From: Cymbomonas tetramitiformis
Lineage: Eukaryota; Chlorophyta; Pyramimonadophyceae; Pyramimonadales; Pyramimonadaceae
Assembly: GCA_001247695.2 (NCBI GenBank)
Contig: LGRX02027230.1
Location: 1-64,000 of the forward strand
Direction: 5' to 3'
Length of the DNA stretch: 64,000 bases
The notes under the pieces were generated by a model. The model was not told where the DNA came from. It saw only the letters and a program-made list of their open reading frames with translations, and searched no databases. Both the position numbers and the translations under genes were made by a program. Positions within the stretch are counted from its first letter, which is position 1, and the number at the start of each line of letters is the position of its first letter. This document shows, one piece after another, positions 52,242-63,701 of this stretch.

Positions 52242-52554
52242 CAGTTCGACTTTCTGCGTCGTGGGGAGAAGAAGAGGCGGCGCAAGATGAAGTGGCCCAA
52301 ATGGGCGAGGTCGGCGGCGCGCAGCGCCAAGAAGGTTGGGAAGAAGATCTGGAGGCGCCTGCAACGGGACCCGTCCTTGCACGGCCGGAACCTGTGCAGG
52401 GGGCTCGGGATCGACATCCTGCAGCTGCAGTTATGCGTGCCTTATCAAACACTCGCCGAGAATTGCCAGATGGATACAGAGCGTCTTATTCGTGCCCAAA
52501 ACAGACAGATGGCTCAAGTTAGCCGGGGCGCTCACAGCAGACAGAGAGAGAAAA
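52242..52554 (+). CDS. Receptor exon with very basic region
   Basis: Acceptor GGGCATGCAG, phase 0 as required. Reads QFDFLRRGEKKRRRKMKWPK then RNLCRGLGIDILQLQLCVPY. The donor AAAA|GTAGGT is uncertain. Confidence 0.5.
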
Positions 52555-55219
52555 GTAGGTCGTCCGCCCCCTCTGGCGCACCACCCGCACCCTCCTTCTC
52601 GCACCCTTACATGGGTCCCATGGTCCAACCTGGCTAGGCGGCGGTGCAGCTGCTGGTTCGTAGGGATTGCATCCTTGAGCGCGCGAGGGGCCGGTTGAAG
52701 GCCGCCGGTGTTGGCGAGGGCTGAGACATCTCAGCTGATAGTCCCAGGCTTCCATGGCGTGCGGCTGTCCGGTGTACACCCAGATTTTACCGGGTACAGG
52801 CCTGGACGATGTTGCTCATGTTGATGCAAGCAGATCCCCGGAGCCGAGCATGCCCACACAGACCCGAAGCATGCGGGGCCGTCGCGCTTCTCTAACGGCA
52901 ATTCATTTCTAGGATGGTCCCTGTGGAATAGTTATTTCATGCCGTCGACCCAATGGCAGCAGCAAGCTGGTAGGGTCTGGATTTAATTGGAAGAGCGGTG
53001 AAGTCATGGCATCCTAGAAGGGGTGGATCAGGGACTCTTGCCCCGTGCTTCATAAAAGCATCTGAAAATCGTAGGGTCCAGGGTCCGTGTGGAGGGAAGA
53101 CTTCGTCTGCGGCTCGCTCTTAGGGAGTGTCTGGGATTCGTCTGACGCTTGCTCCCTCTCCGTGTCCAGTGTTCATGTTTATTGCACGTGCCGGGGGACT
53201 CGTGTTCTTTGACCCAGATGTGAGGTACTGGTATGTCGCTGTGAACGGGGACGGACGCCGGATGGAAGTGGATTTTGGGAGGCGGTTGTCCCTGTGGTGC
53301 CATTCTGGCAGGCACTGCCTCTTGGAGAGCTCGGTGGATTCGTCTGCCTTTGCTGCAAGGGAGGCAGAGGGTGGTGAAGTCCACCTTCTGTGTTTTCCCT
53401 TGATTTTTGCGGGGAGCACTTAGGTGCCCGCATGTTTCCTTTTGTTGACATGGGGTGCCCATGCTGTGTGGTGTGACTGCATTCGTGGCATAACCATGGA
53501 CCAATGGGTCCCATCCATCGACCGTGAGTCACTGGGGGGCATGCCAGCAGGGTTCGCTCACTCCGTAACCCTGGGACCAACTATTGTTGGGCGATGATCG
53601 GTCACATCGTATCATCTTTCCATGCTTCTTTGCATCTGGGTTTGGAATGTGTATGAGTTGGTGGTATCTTGGCACGGCCCCGCCCTGCTCCTGATTTGCT
53701 TCTCACATCCACTGGGATGACGGTGGGCTGGCTTTTGTCGGCTGATCTCATGCCATTCCGTGTGGAGGGAAGACTTGATTCGCCGTGCATTCGAGAAATT
53801 GTGGAAGCGTCCCTTCCAGGGGCTGACAGGTGGGGGGGCTCTCGCCCGGGATTAGATCTAAGTGATGTGAAAATCGCAGCTTGCGGGGGTTGCCGGTGAT
53901 TATGATCGGGGATCTGTTGTCCACCGCTAGATCAAGACATTGCGAATTGTACTCAGAGGGGTGACAAAAGAGAGAACTTCAGCCCGGCATTCCATCAGAG
54001 TGCTGTAAAAGCAATAGCGCCCGAGGTCTGACTGACTGACCGGAGGAGTTACACCAGCCATTAGATCGTGGGTTTTTTGGGCATCTTGGCATCCAGGGGA
54101 TAACAGCAGGGGGAGCTCCCGTGGCGTTAGATTTAAGTATTACGACACTCGTAGCGTCTCCGGGGTGATGGGACAGCGCGCGGCTCGTGGTGAAAGCCGC
54201 GTGGGAGGTGTCCCGATGCTTCGGGCAGGTTGCAGCCTGTAGGAACGGACCAAGCACGGGAGCGCCAACTCGTTGCACTGATGGGCGAGGAAGGGTTTCC
54301 CTGCTGCAACAGCTTTTGATGCCAAGCGTAAGAAGAGGCCCGTGGCGTTAACTAAGTCGTTAAGTCGGAGAGCCATGAAATCAACTCTTTGCCTATCGGA
54401 AGGAAGCAGCCACTCACAAGACATGGAGCTGGATCGTATGCTGGGCACCGCCCTTATCCACGCATATCTCAGCAACACCAGCCTGATGAAACACTCAAAG
54501 GTGCCCATATCCCCCGCCTCAACTCGCCTCCAGCTGTCCTAGCTCATACTTTGATGTCGGAGCCCCGCTGCCGCGGACCTGACATCTTCCCAACCCAACT
54601 TGGGCTTTTGGTCCTACAGTTACAGCCATCCAAACCGGAGCTTACCTGTCCCGATATCCTACCATTGCAGGCATCCAGAGATCGAATAAATCTGGCATAA
54701 TTAGTTAATTCTATCCTCGGGGCTCCCAGGAATATATCCGGGCGCTCCTATATGCTCGACCTAGAAATATTGGACAGCCCAGTTTAAATTAAGAACCACT
54801 ATTCTCAGGCAAGCAGGGATTGGTCCGTGGCACTATGCCGAGTCTACGTTTGAAATTTGAATCGTTTATCCCTCCGTTTGGAGTAATTTCATCAAATGTG
54901 TATGGAATATCTCTGTTGGTGTAATCTTCCAATCAGAGCTCATGGGCCGATGCCAAGGGCGCATATGTGGCTTGGCATGGAATAAAATGTGGATTAGCTG
55001 GCACGCTGATGTGACAATAGGATGCAATTGCCTCAGCTTCTCTCAAAGAGGCGGTGGACTATGAGGCGGCGGACGATTCCACATTATCGTAGCGGAATTC
55101 CTGCTTAAGGTCCCTTCAAGCTGATGCCGCAGATTTGCTGCTGTGGATAAATGGCGGGCTGCGGGGGGTGTTGGGGGATCGGGAGGGGTCATTCTTGCTG
55201 CCACTGTGTCAGCTGCGGC
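52555..55219 (+). other. Receptor intron(s) with possible small exon and a dispersed repeat
   Basis: Mostly non-coding. A candidate small exon near 54412-54490 reads SQDMELDRMLGTALIHAYLS; its splice sites are not settled. The dispersed repeat at 53507-53762 lies here. Confidence 0.35.
53507..53762 (+). repeat. Dispersed ~257-bp repeat, copy 2
   Basis: Direct copy of 33674-33931, here within a receptor intron. Confidence 0.8.
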
Positions 55220-55545
55220 ACCAGGTCCTCATGTCACAGGAACAGCCGTGGCAGATGCCCCTCGGCCGCAACTCCAACTGGTTCATCGCGGTGTTCATGA
55301 TCGCCCTGGTGCAGATGAAGGAGAAGCAGTGGCTGCATCGTGCGCAAAGGGTGCAGCTGGTCATACTTCAGAAGATGGACGGCAGCTTCGAGATGACGCA
55401 GGACCTGGCCAATCTCTTATGGATTGGCACTCCTGAGGAGCCCCTGGAAGAGAACCCCTACCCGTTCTTCGACTTACAGGTGCCCCCCGCGCTCCAGGCT
55501 CTTTCCCGATCAAGGGACAACGACCAGTGGGCGCGACTATTGGGC
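55220..55545 (+). CDS. Receptor exon upstream of membrane region
   Basis: Open frame with protein-like sequence: QPWQMPLGRNSNWFIAVFMI, LVQMKEKQWLHRAQRVQLVI, QKMDGSFEMTQDLANLLW. The GRxxNWFxA..IAL and QxDGSF patterns recur, to my memory, in algal multi-span proteins of this type. The exact exon ends are not certain. Confidence 0.55.
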
Positions 55546-55616
55546 GTGATAAACGGAGTGGCGAGCGACATGGCGGCGAGCAGTGCCACCAAGTGTAGCC
55601 ACGCGAAGCGCTTTGA

Positions 55617-55955
55617 CGTGGGCTGATGTGGGCTGACGTGGGCTGATGTGGGCTGATGTGGGCTGACGTGGGCTGACGTGGGCTGCTGTGGGCTGGCCGT
55701 GGGCTGATGTGGGCTGTGCTGTTGGCTGACGTGGGCTGACGTGGGCTGGGGTGCTGTGGGCTGACGTGGGCTGATGTGGGCTGGCGTGGGCTGCTGTGGG
55801 CTGACGTGGGCTGACGTGGGCTGCTGTGCTGACGTGGGCTGCTGTGGGCTGCTGTGGGCTGATGTGCGCTGACGTGGGCTGCTTTGGGCTGATGTGGGCT
55901 GACGTGGGCTGACGTGGGCTGGCTGACGTGGGCTGATGTAGGCTGATGTGGGCTG
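55617..55955. repeat. 12-bp minisatellite (GTGGGCTGACGT) in intron
   Basis: About 28 units of GTGGGCTGATGT/GTGGGCTGACGT with some shortened forms. It produces long false frames rich in His/Pro/Ser on the minus strand. Confidence 0.95.
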
Positions 55956-56261
55956 GGCACCCCAAAGTTTCCGCTTGCAGTGCTCGTGAGAGCTTGCCAG
56001 GTCCGACAGTCGATTCTCCGCAGAAACTCATTTCCCGATGGTGCAGCATCGACGAGAGTGATGATTGAATTCGACTGGTGAATCAAGTGGCTTCGATGCC
56101 GTCGATTCACCAACGATTGTGCATCAAGCGATGTTCGAGCTGCAACGCTGAAAACGGTTTGAAGTCTGAGACGGTGCCCCACGTGGGCGCCAAGGTCTCA
56201 TGTCGTGCTTAGATTTCCCCCGGGTGGGAGCTGACGCTCAGGGCCGTGCGGTGAATGACGC

Positions 56262-56550
56262 AGGAACTGATCGCCACGGTGCCGGAGGGGCTGAGGGCTT
56301 CGCTGGAAGAGCGAGAGTCACAGCACAGCACGCAGACCGTGTGGGCAACCATGTGTACGGTGGAACTGTACGACAGCCAGCCTCTCCTGTCGGAGTGGAT
56401 TGAGAACCCGTCGGATCCTCATGCGGATCGGCAAACCATCCGGCAGCGCGCCCAGCTATGGCTCGATAACCGCATTGGGACCAAATACGATGGGGAGCAC
56501 GGTAGCATGGAGGAGTGGCAGACCGCTGCAGCGACGCTCGTGGAGGCAAC
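56262..56550 (+). CDS. Receptor exon, pre-membrane segment
   Basis: After an acceptor GACGCAG the frame reads ELIATVPEGLRASLEERESQ, VWATMCTVELYDSQPLLSEW and RAQLWLDNRIGTKYDGEHGS. Protein-like and consistent with the same gene; ends not certain. Confidence 0.5.
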
Positions 56551-57857
56551 GCCCCCGCCACCTCCCTCTCTTCCATCTCTCTTCCTTCGCGACGCTGCAC
56601 GCACGAGCACGCTGGTAGACGGAGCGCAGTGCCCGCAAGATAAGCACGCCGCAACGCGTGGTCTGCAGCGGTTTTGCAGACGTTCTGATGCTGTAGGGAA
56701 CTGGATGCCCGGTTCGCGCTCAACGCCCCGCGTAGGGTGGGCGGGAGTGTGAGAGGCAGGGGGCAGTCTCGGCTAAGTGCAGTGCTGTACACAGAGGCGT
56801 TGAGTATGGAAATTGTTTGGCTTGGTGGCGGGAGGACATTTTGTAGCGGCCCTGCTGGATGCGATTCGGAGGGACGACGAAGTGATGCGCGGCCTCTCGC
56901 CAGGCGCGGAGAGAGGCTCTCCCAAGCATGAGTGGGTACTGAACATGAAGGGGAGCTGTTGGGAGATGGAGGCTGCTTCTGAGGCTTCGCCGTGGAGTTG
57001 ATAACGGCAAGTGAGGGAATGCCAGCTCCTGCGTGCGGGGCCTGGGCCACGATAGAGCTGTTCCTAGGGAGGTTGCTGAGCGAACAACCTGAAGGTGGTT
57101 TTGAGATGGAAGTAAGATGTTGCCACACGTGGGACCTCTTGGAGCCGCGGAGTCTCTCCCAACAACGGTGACCACTTGCAAGTGATAGTACTGCCGCAGA
57201 GGGCATTGCGCCGCGGAGGAACGCACAGGGATAAAGAGGTGCTTCGGAGGCTGGTGTGGAGAATCAGAGAACGGGGAGTGTGAATGGTGACGCGTTCAGT
57301 CACGTGTGTGGGTGCATAGTGCAGCCCAATAGGATCGTGTCAGTATGCAGGGTGCCTCAGCCCTTGGCTTTCCAGGAAAGGGACACGTGTCTTAGCACGG
57401 GTGGCTATCCAATCTGCCTTCTGCTTCCTCTCTGAGTTGTTTGAGGAAGTGTTGAGGGCATTCGGAGGAGGAAGAAGGCGGCAGTTCACATCAGAGCCAT
57501 GGAAGACACTTTCAGACCTTGATATAGGTTTTGAGGCAGGGTACGGCGGGAGTCCCAGGTGCCCCTGGTGAGAGTCCCGGCTGACATTCTGGCAGCGGTT
57601 CTAGTTTAGCTCTGCAGCTCCCGGCAACCACCGGTGTGTCCATCGTGGGCCATTGATGCTAATGATGGAGCGCATGCGATTCCATCGGATTCAGAATTCA
57701 GAATCGTTGCCAGTTTGGGAAAAAAGGTGTTTGGGGCGTTTGGGGCGGAGGAGGGACAACAGACATGCTGTAAGACTCGGCTGCGTCGCATCCGGCAGTT
57801 AAAGACGTCGTCCGCGAGGAGTAACGTGTGGTCATCGGCGAGGTGGAGTCAGACTAT
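56551..57857 (+). other. Probable receptor intron sequence
   Basis: No confident exon. Open frames overlap on both strands without motifs. Confidence 0.35.
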
Positions 57858-58062
57858 CCAGCTCGCGGCTCGTCGGTCGCCGTGGCAGAAGACGAAGGCG
57901 AGAGGAAAGACTTTTTTCTGGCTCGTGGTGGCGGCCCATCCGCTGCTGGCGCTGTGGTCAACGCCATTCTCTGCCCAGCTCACCCGTGCAGAGCGTATCA
58001 TAATCCAGGTGTGTGCGGCCCTGGCAGCCCTTTGGACTCTTACCACCCCTGCTGCACTCTGA
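57858..58062 (+). CDS. Receptor exon with membrane span
   Basis: The frame that began at 57634 here reads KARGKTFFWLVVAAHPLLAL, then STPFSAQLTRAERIIIQVCA and LAALWTLTT. The HPLLxL....xLTRxERI pattern is typical of the first spans of PKD1-like multi-span regions. Exon borders are approximate. Confidence 0.55.
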
Positions 58063-58149
58063 GCTTAGCCATGCAATTAGGATTCAACGGTTTGAACTTG
58101 CTGATCCATTGTCGCCCTCTCCTTCTTTTCCTCTCTGCAACACAAGAGC

Positions 58150-59370
58150 CTGCAGCTCAACCGAGAACCGATTCGCGATCAGATGGGAATGACGGCAGTG
58201 CTCTTGAACACTCTGCAGGTGAACAATTTCTTCATGATGTTAGCAATAGTGGTGTATTTCGTGTATAGTCGTGCTATGACATGCTGCACGGCGCTGAAAG
58301 CCCATCTTGGCTGCCCGAGCGTTGGCGACCCCTTTGGGTCCTGCATCGGATTCGACACATGCGGCAGCCTTAAGGACATCGGTGTCTTTTCCGACGCGCT
58401 GCCTTTGGAGCTGCCCGTCTTTGATCCTACGGAAGATTGCAATGCCTTCCCGCAACCCACGCTGCTGGGGCGCTTATATGCGGTGATGTGCATCGTGCTC
58501 GTGTTGCTGCCGGTCAATGCGACGCTGCAGGCACTCTTTGTGATGGCCAACACAACCCCGGTGCCTTCACACTGGCAGTCCGTACCCTCCCCTCAAGGCA
58601 ATGTCTACAAGAAGATGCTCGGACCTTTCGGAGCCATGGTTGTGCATTCAGTGCTCACTCTAGGATACGCGCTATTAGTAAACTTTGATTACTTCAACAA
58701 GGCCATGGCTCTCATCATTGTGGGCACCTTCAACAGCTTTGTGAACCTCAACAAGAAGGCAATTCCCTTCTTCCGCGGTATCATCACCCTTCTCAGGAAA
58801 GCAAGGACTCTGGCGCTTATCCCTCTTCTGTTTCTCATGCCTGCCACTGGTAAGCTCGGGCGTAAATTACATCATTATCTGGAGCAGACAGAGTATATGG
58901 CTCAGCTTAATGTGATGCCCTCCATCGACGGGTTCATCGAAGTATTTGTGTACAGCTTGGTTCTTTTCTTTTGGGGTATGCTGCTCTGGATTCTCATTGC
59001 GTTTCAGGCGTTCCTACGCACGGCGCTTGGCGACTCAGCGACAGACGACATTTTACTGGAGTGGGCTATGGGTTTGGTCATGGAGCACTTTGGCCTTGCA
59101 TCCCTCCGATTGATCGCCTTTAAGCTTGTGAGTATGGTTATTGGAACGAAGTTGATGCAACTGTTCCATGAGGATGCGGGCATTGAGGGCTGGTACGAAA
59201 CACAAGTTTTAAGGCACTTCGCTAATCTGGAAAAGCTAGTCCAGATCAATGCCGCATCGGATGATGATGCGGAATTAGAAGAGGATGAGGAGGACGACGG
59301 TGGAGATGGCGGTGAGGACGTGGTAGAAGCTGAAATTGATGATGGCGGTGGTGCTGACATAAATATTTGA
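58150..59370 (+). CDS. Receptor C-terminal multi-span exon and acidic tail
   Basis: In frame from about AACCGAGAACCG through MGMTAVLLNTLQVNNFFMML to the stop at 59370, about 400 codons. At least five hydrophobic spans (FMMLAIVVYFVYS; LYAVMCIVLVLLPVN; AMVVHSVLTLGYALLV; LIPLLFLMPATG; VYSLVLFFWGMLLWILIAF), a Cys-rich luminal loop (LGCPSVGDPFGSCIGFDTCG), and a highly acidic C-terminus (DDDAELEEDEEDDGGDGGED). It forms the membrane anchor and probably the signalling or channel-like part. Confidence 0.7.
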   Translation: MQLNREPIRDQMGMTAVLLNTLQVNNFFMMLAIVVYFVYSRAMTCCTALKAHLGCPSVGDPFGSCIGFDTCGSLKDIGVFSDALPLELPVFDPTEDCNAFPQPTLLGRLYAVMCIVLVLLPVNATLQALFVMANTTPVPSHWQSVPSPQGNVYKKMLGPFGAMVVHSVLTLGYALLVNFDYFNKAMALIIVGTFNSFVNLNKKAIPFFRGIITLLRKARTLALIPLLFLMPATGKLGRKLHHYLEQTEYMAQLNVMPSIDGFIEVFVYSLVLFFWGMLLWILIAFQAFLRTALGDSATDDILLEWAMGLVMEHFGLASLRLIAFKLVSMVIGTKLMQLFHEDAGIEGWYETQVLRHFANLEKLVQINAASDDDAELEEDEEDDGGDGGEDVVEAEIDDGGGADINI

Positions 59371-62300
59371 TTTCATGGGGGCACAGGGCACGCTGAGCCA
59401 CCACGCGCAATATTTGGATTGAAGCATGTGGCTTTTTCGTATACTACAAAAACTCGCAATGCCATGTAAGTGTTGCCTCGTGGTAGTACACTGCTTGTCC
59501 GAGGGAGGGGGGGAGGGTTTAGTTTTAAATGGTCATCTTGCTGAACAAGCGAAAACTTTGGGGAGAGTTTAGTTTTATATGGTCACCTTGCTGAACAAGC
59601 AAAAACTTTGTCAACCACTGTTGAGGTGCTAATAGCAAGTCATTGTAAACCCCTTGAAATGTTATCAAGTTATTAAGGTATCTAGCTGAATTGAAAAATT
59701 CGCCATGATAGGTTCACATTCTGCTCTAAATTGCTTATTTGTATTCGCATATTTCACAAAGTTCGAGCACTCAACAATCATATATGCAGCACGGCAAAGG
59801 ATGTTGCAGCGAATGATTTTCAAACTATTACTGCTGCGTGCTTTACCAAGTTTAAAAAAAGGCAAAAATGCAGTAACAGGAGTAAGAGAATTCTATGTGA
59901 TAGCAAATTAAATATTGTTAACAAATTATGAACCTATCTAGTTATTCGCTGAAACTATCGGCAACCCAGACAACAAAATTATGTTAACATGCTTAACTAA
60001 AGAAAAAGGCGCAGTGCAGGAATGCACGCTATACACCAAAATCGAGAAATTGCACTAAGGCCGGTTCGCGCCAAGATCCTGCAACGTTGGCGCATTTTTC
60101 TCCCCGCCAACATCTCAAAACGCTTTGCGGCGCATCCTCCCTTCGCTCCCTTCGCTCCTGCAGGATGAGCAATATGTATTGTCAGTCGGTGAAAGAAAGA
60201 TACGCAGCGCAAAAAATGTCATTTATTTCAGCCAGGGAAAGTAAAGCAATCCTAAACATCAGTACCGTATTATGGCTAACCAAGACCGGGGTTAATCCCA
60301 CAAGGGTAGATCCTAAGACGTGCTGCTACCTCTTTGAATACGAACACGTGGCGCAACAGTTCCTGCACAATCCTAAAAACAATATCGTGTTTCTAAAACA
60401 CAAGATCGCAAAAAGTGCAGACAAGGCATGCGCACAAATTTGTCAAACAATAAACACAAGGAGAGGTGGACATGTGGAGCAGTTGTGGTTGCGAAGTAGC
60501 AAAAGAGGAATGTCTTCAAAATCACGCAGAAAAGCCAAGCACAAACTTGGCAACAAACAACAGATCCTGAGCGAGCGGCGCAGAGAAACATGGAGCCTGA
60601 TGAAAATATGAGGTCGTCCGTCGTCGTGACAAAGGACAACCATATTAAACAAAACACTACCCACATCCGCGTGTAAAATTCCCGCACAAAATCTTCTAGC
60701 CGCACGTCAGAGAGCGGTCTGGCCGCCAGCAGGTTCGGACTCGAAAGTATTTCTCCAACTCGCGTGGGATCTCGACTACGTAAAAAGTGTTTGAACCTTG
60801 CGGGAACGACGACCCCTTTCAACCAATTGAATTTGAGAACGAAAATCCTCGCATCGATGATCGATCGACTGCGGTTCCCATTCGCTAACCCAGAAAAGAA
60901 AAGGAAATGTCTCACCTATTGCACTGTTTATCGGACAACAACTGTGATACGCGATGGCAAACGTAGCCGCAAGATACGAACGCTATGAACATACATAAAT
61001 ACATCTAGAGCCCTACTTTTTGAATCTAACGACACAAAGTGTCCGACTGATTTTTGCAGCGTTCTCGTCTCTTGGTACCCAGGATGGCATGCTACGCCAT
61101 ACTGACACACGCTAAAGTCAAAGGGCATACTCACAGTCATACTCACAGACTGAGATGAGACTCGCATTTCAATCCTCAATCATACTTGGATGGCGCCATC
61201 TTGTGACTCTCTTTATTTCCCCCTGTATTTCCTCCCTGAAAAAATATCAGTTATCAACTTTGAAACCGAAAACAGCCATAATTTTAATAAAAACCATTTT
61301 CTTTTTACCCGCCGTTTGGCCATGCAGCGTGTTCTATGTAAGCCCCCACTATAACATGCGCCCTCGTAAAAAACAGCAACACAAAATTCCGTCCCGACTG
61401 GTGAGGTACAAATGGTCACCCTGCTGATATGTGCACGCGGTCCAGAAAATGTACACGATCACATCGGCTTGCACATGCTCTTCGAAATGTTACCGCATCT
61501 TCATAATGGCATGTAACAATGTTCATTTCAAATAAAACTCCATATGAAGACGCATTGCGCGCTCCAGTGGTACCCGCCAATGATGGCATACCAGGACCCA
61601 ATATCGAAGAGATGCACATGATAAGGTCGTCATCAGGTCGCATCGCCCATGCCTTATCGGAAATGCATGTCTTAAACGGCTTGACCTTCCCTAGCAATGT
61701 GAGAAGATTTACTATCACGCAGATGTGGGTAGGATCGGTTGTACAAGACGAGTAGTTACTCACAAGCATCGGCGGAGCTAAATGGATAACCAATTTTGGG
61801 GGATTTTTTAAATCAACGTGTTGGGAATTTGAATATTTTGTTAGTCTATGGATGCATTGAGGTTCATGTAACTTAAATGTGTGCGGCAACGAAAAATTCC
61901 ATCCAAAAAATATTTTGAATCTGCGTAATCCGCATTTTTCAAATCCGCATTTCATAACATATATTATTTTCGTACTCGTAATTTTTGTATTACGACTAGT
62001 GAATCGTGTGTGATGTATACATACATACATCCAAAGCTCAGCTCAGGACAGCACGGATACAATACACCTATCGTACTCAAAGTCACGACTTGTTTGTAAG
62101 AATAGTGGTCAGTGCGACTATTGCTAGAATAATGCAAATAGTGCATATACGCACGCGCAGTGAACGGTCCGTTCCTGACAACCACGCACAAGTTCGGCTT
62201 TGAGACGTTTATATTTTCCAAGGGTACGCGTTATCGAGCCGGCTGCCTACATGCATGTGTTCGTAACGCAGCATGCATTACTATACGTGTAGAGATAATC

Positions 62301-62371
62301 ACGTGGTGCATACAAAAGGTTGTAAGGGTTTGGCGGGTGAGGAACGCGCTCACGAGATACACGCATCAGAG
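59371..62371. other. AT-richer spacer with a ~48-bp duplication
   Basis: Tandem pair GAGGGTTTAGTTTTAAATGG.. and GAGAGTTTAGTTTTATATGG.. (59513-59560, 59563-59611). An open frame at 60087-60611 (174 aa) and one at 61519-61755 (78 aa) show no motif; I do not support them as genes. Confidence 0.4.
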
Positions 62372-63426
62372 ATGCCTATGTGCACATTCAAACCATCAAA
62401 CGGTGGGAAGTGCACCTCTGTGTGGTGCGTATATAAACACACACCTGATGCGCTACCAAATGGTGCGACATCATCACACGCTACTGGCTGTGATAACATC
62501 CATGCCCATGCCGAGGCTGCGCAGCAAATTGCTGATTTGCAACGGCGCCTGGATGTGGCTAATTCTGAAATTGCGGCGGTGCGGCATAAACTGGCTGCGG
62601 CTGAGAAATCAGACATCACGAGCAAAACACGAGCGGAGGTGATTGCGGCGGAGCATGATGCTTACGTCAAAGTTACCAAAGCAGAGTGTTCTAACTTGTA
62701 TCAGTCCATATTTGGACCGTGTGGTATGTGCTTTTATTTACCTGCACCAACACGAAACGCTGCAGGGGACTTAGAAGTCCCGAGTAATGTTGAACGTTTC
62801 ATTATGACGTGTGTTGCATATTCCAAATCAGCAGCACCTGCAGATTGGTACATCATCCAACATGGTCTCGATCTTAATTATTTTAAGGAGAGCGCTGATG
62901 CGTATGGTGCATACTATCCAGCACAAGTGGATGACATCATTCAAGATACAATACACGGCGGTGTTTCGTTGGTGGACACACCTTCAGAGGTTGAGGAGAT
63001 GGAGGTGACCGCTCAGGAGCCACACGATGATGGATTGGCATATGCATCACAATCAGGTGCCGTTGCCATACACCAACCGGCATTAGTCCCGGTGTCATCG
63101 AGTGACAATACTGATGATATGATACTTGCATTATATACCGATGTTACACTTCCATATAATGTGGTCTGTTTTTCAAAAACAAAAGCATTGGAACAGTGCA
63201 ATCGATTACGTGTGGGTCAACTTGATGATGTCTCTCTTCCATATGCACTTCTACATGTATTTGCGCCACCGCATGAGTTGCAACACGCAACCGTATTGAA
63301 CATATTTTCTGCTGAATTCCGAAGTATACCTGGACAAGAAATAATTCCGACCATGTGTGACTGGGTTTTAATCCAACGGAGCATTTCACACATAAGTTCA
63401 TTCTGGAATTCTACTGCAATATACGA
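62372..63426 (+). CDS. Unrecognised gene, exon 1
   Basis: Open frame from 62273; MPMCTFKPSNGGKCTSVW at 62372 is a plausible start, though an earlier exon is possible. Seen: an N-terminal Cys/His cluster (CTFK..GGKCTSVWCVYKHT), a coiled coil (IADLQRRLDVANSEIAAVRH), then a globular region with no family I know (SIFGPCGMCFYLPAPTRNAA, ADWYIIQHGLDLNYF) and an acidic Ser-rich linker. It ends in TAC GA|GTGAGT, a strong donor. AT-richer than the receptor gene, it may be host or viral in origin. Confidence 0.55.
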
Positions 63427-63701
63427 GTGAGTACCACTTGGTTGCGTGATGTGATGAATGATGATTGTCGTTCGATTGCACATACGCGAATGCAGGCCAT
63501 GGGTGACGCGGCGCTTGGGCATTCAAGCGTCTTATCGGAATATGTGGGAGAAATGTTGCTGCGACAGTCGAGCTTCACATATAATGGCAAAGGAGCCGAT
63601 GTGTCGACTAGTGGGGCGCAGAAATGCTATTGTGAAAGTGCTCACTAGGCGTGGAGTATCGCCAATGAATGCAGAATAGATGCATGTTTTTACTTCGTTA
63701 G
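63427..63701 (+). other. Predicted 275-bp intron
   Basis: GTGAGT donor, TTTTTACTTCGTTAG acceptor; joining gives GA plus C, an Asp codon, and an open downstream frame. The intron itself is open for 73 codons in another frame. Confidence 0.55.

Larger units (their letters stand above)
40361..59370 (+). other. Gene span: polycystin-1/adhesion-receptor-like surface protein (multi-exon)
   Basis: I read the exon blocks below as one plus-strand gene because they follow domain order (ectodomain, REJ, GPS, membrane spans) and because consecutive splice phases match at 42691/43395, 48594/49208, 49581/50506, 50734/51109 and 52011/52242. The ectodomain would stick out from the cell; the GPS site implies self-cleavage into two joined parts; the C-terminal multi-span region resembles algal PKD1-like proteins. 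The 5' end is not defined. Two or three small frameshifts in coding repeats mean that this copy may be a pseudogene or that the assembly has errors. Confidence 0.65.

Noticed and set aside
55537..56182. Long minus-strand frames rich in His/Pro/Ser.
   Set aside because: They are the reverse reading of the 12-bp minisatellite.
60087..60611. 174-codon frame that might be a small gene.
   Set aside because: No motif, unusual composition and no supporting context; chance cannot be ruled out.
63427..63648. LGHSSVLSEYVG after a HTR sequence looks like the end of a tyrosine recombinase.
   Set aside because: The rest of the catalytic motifs are absent, and the stretch is better explained as an intron with matching splice phase; kept only as an alternative.
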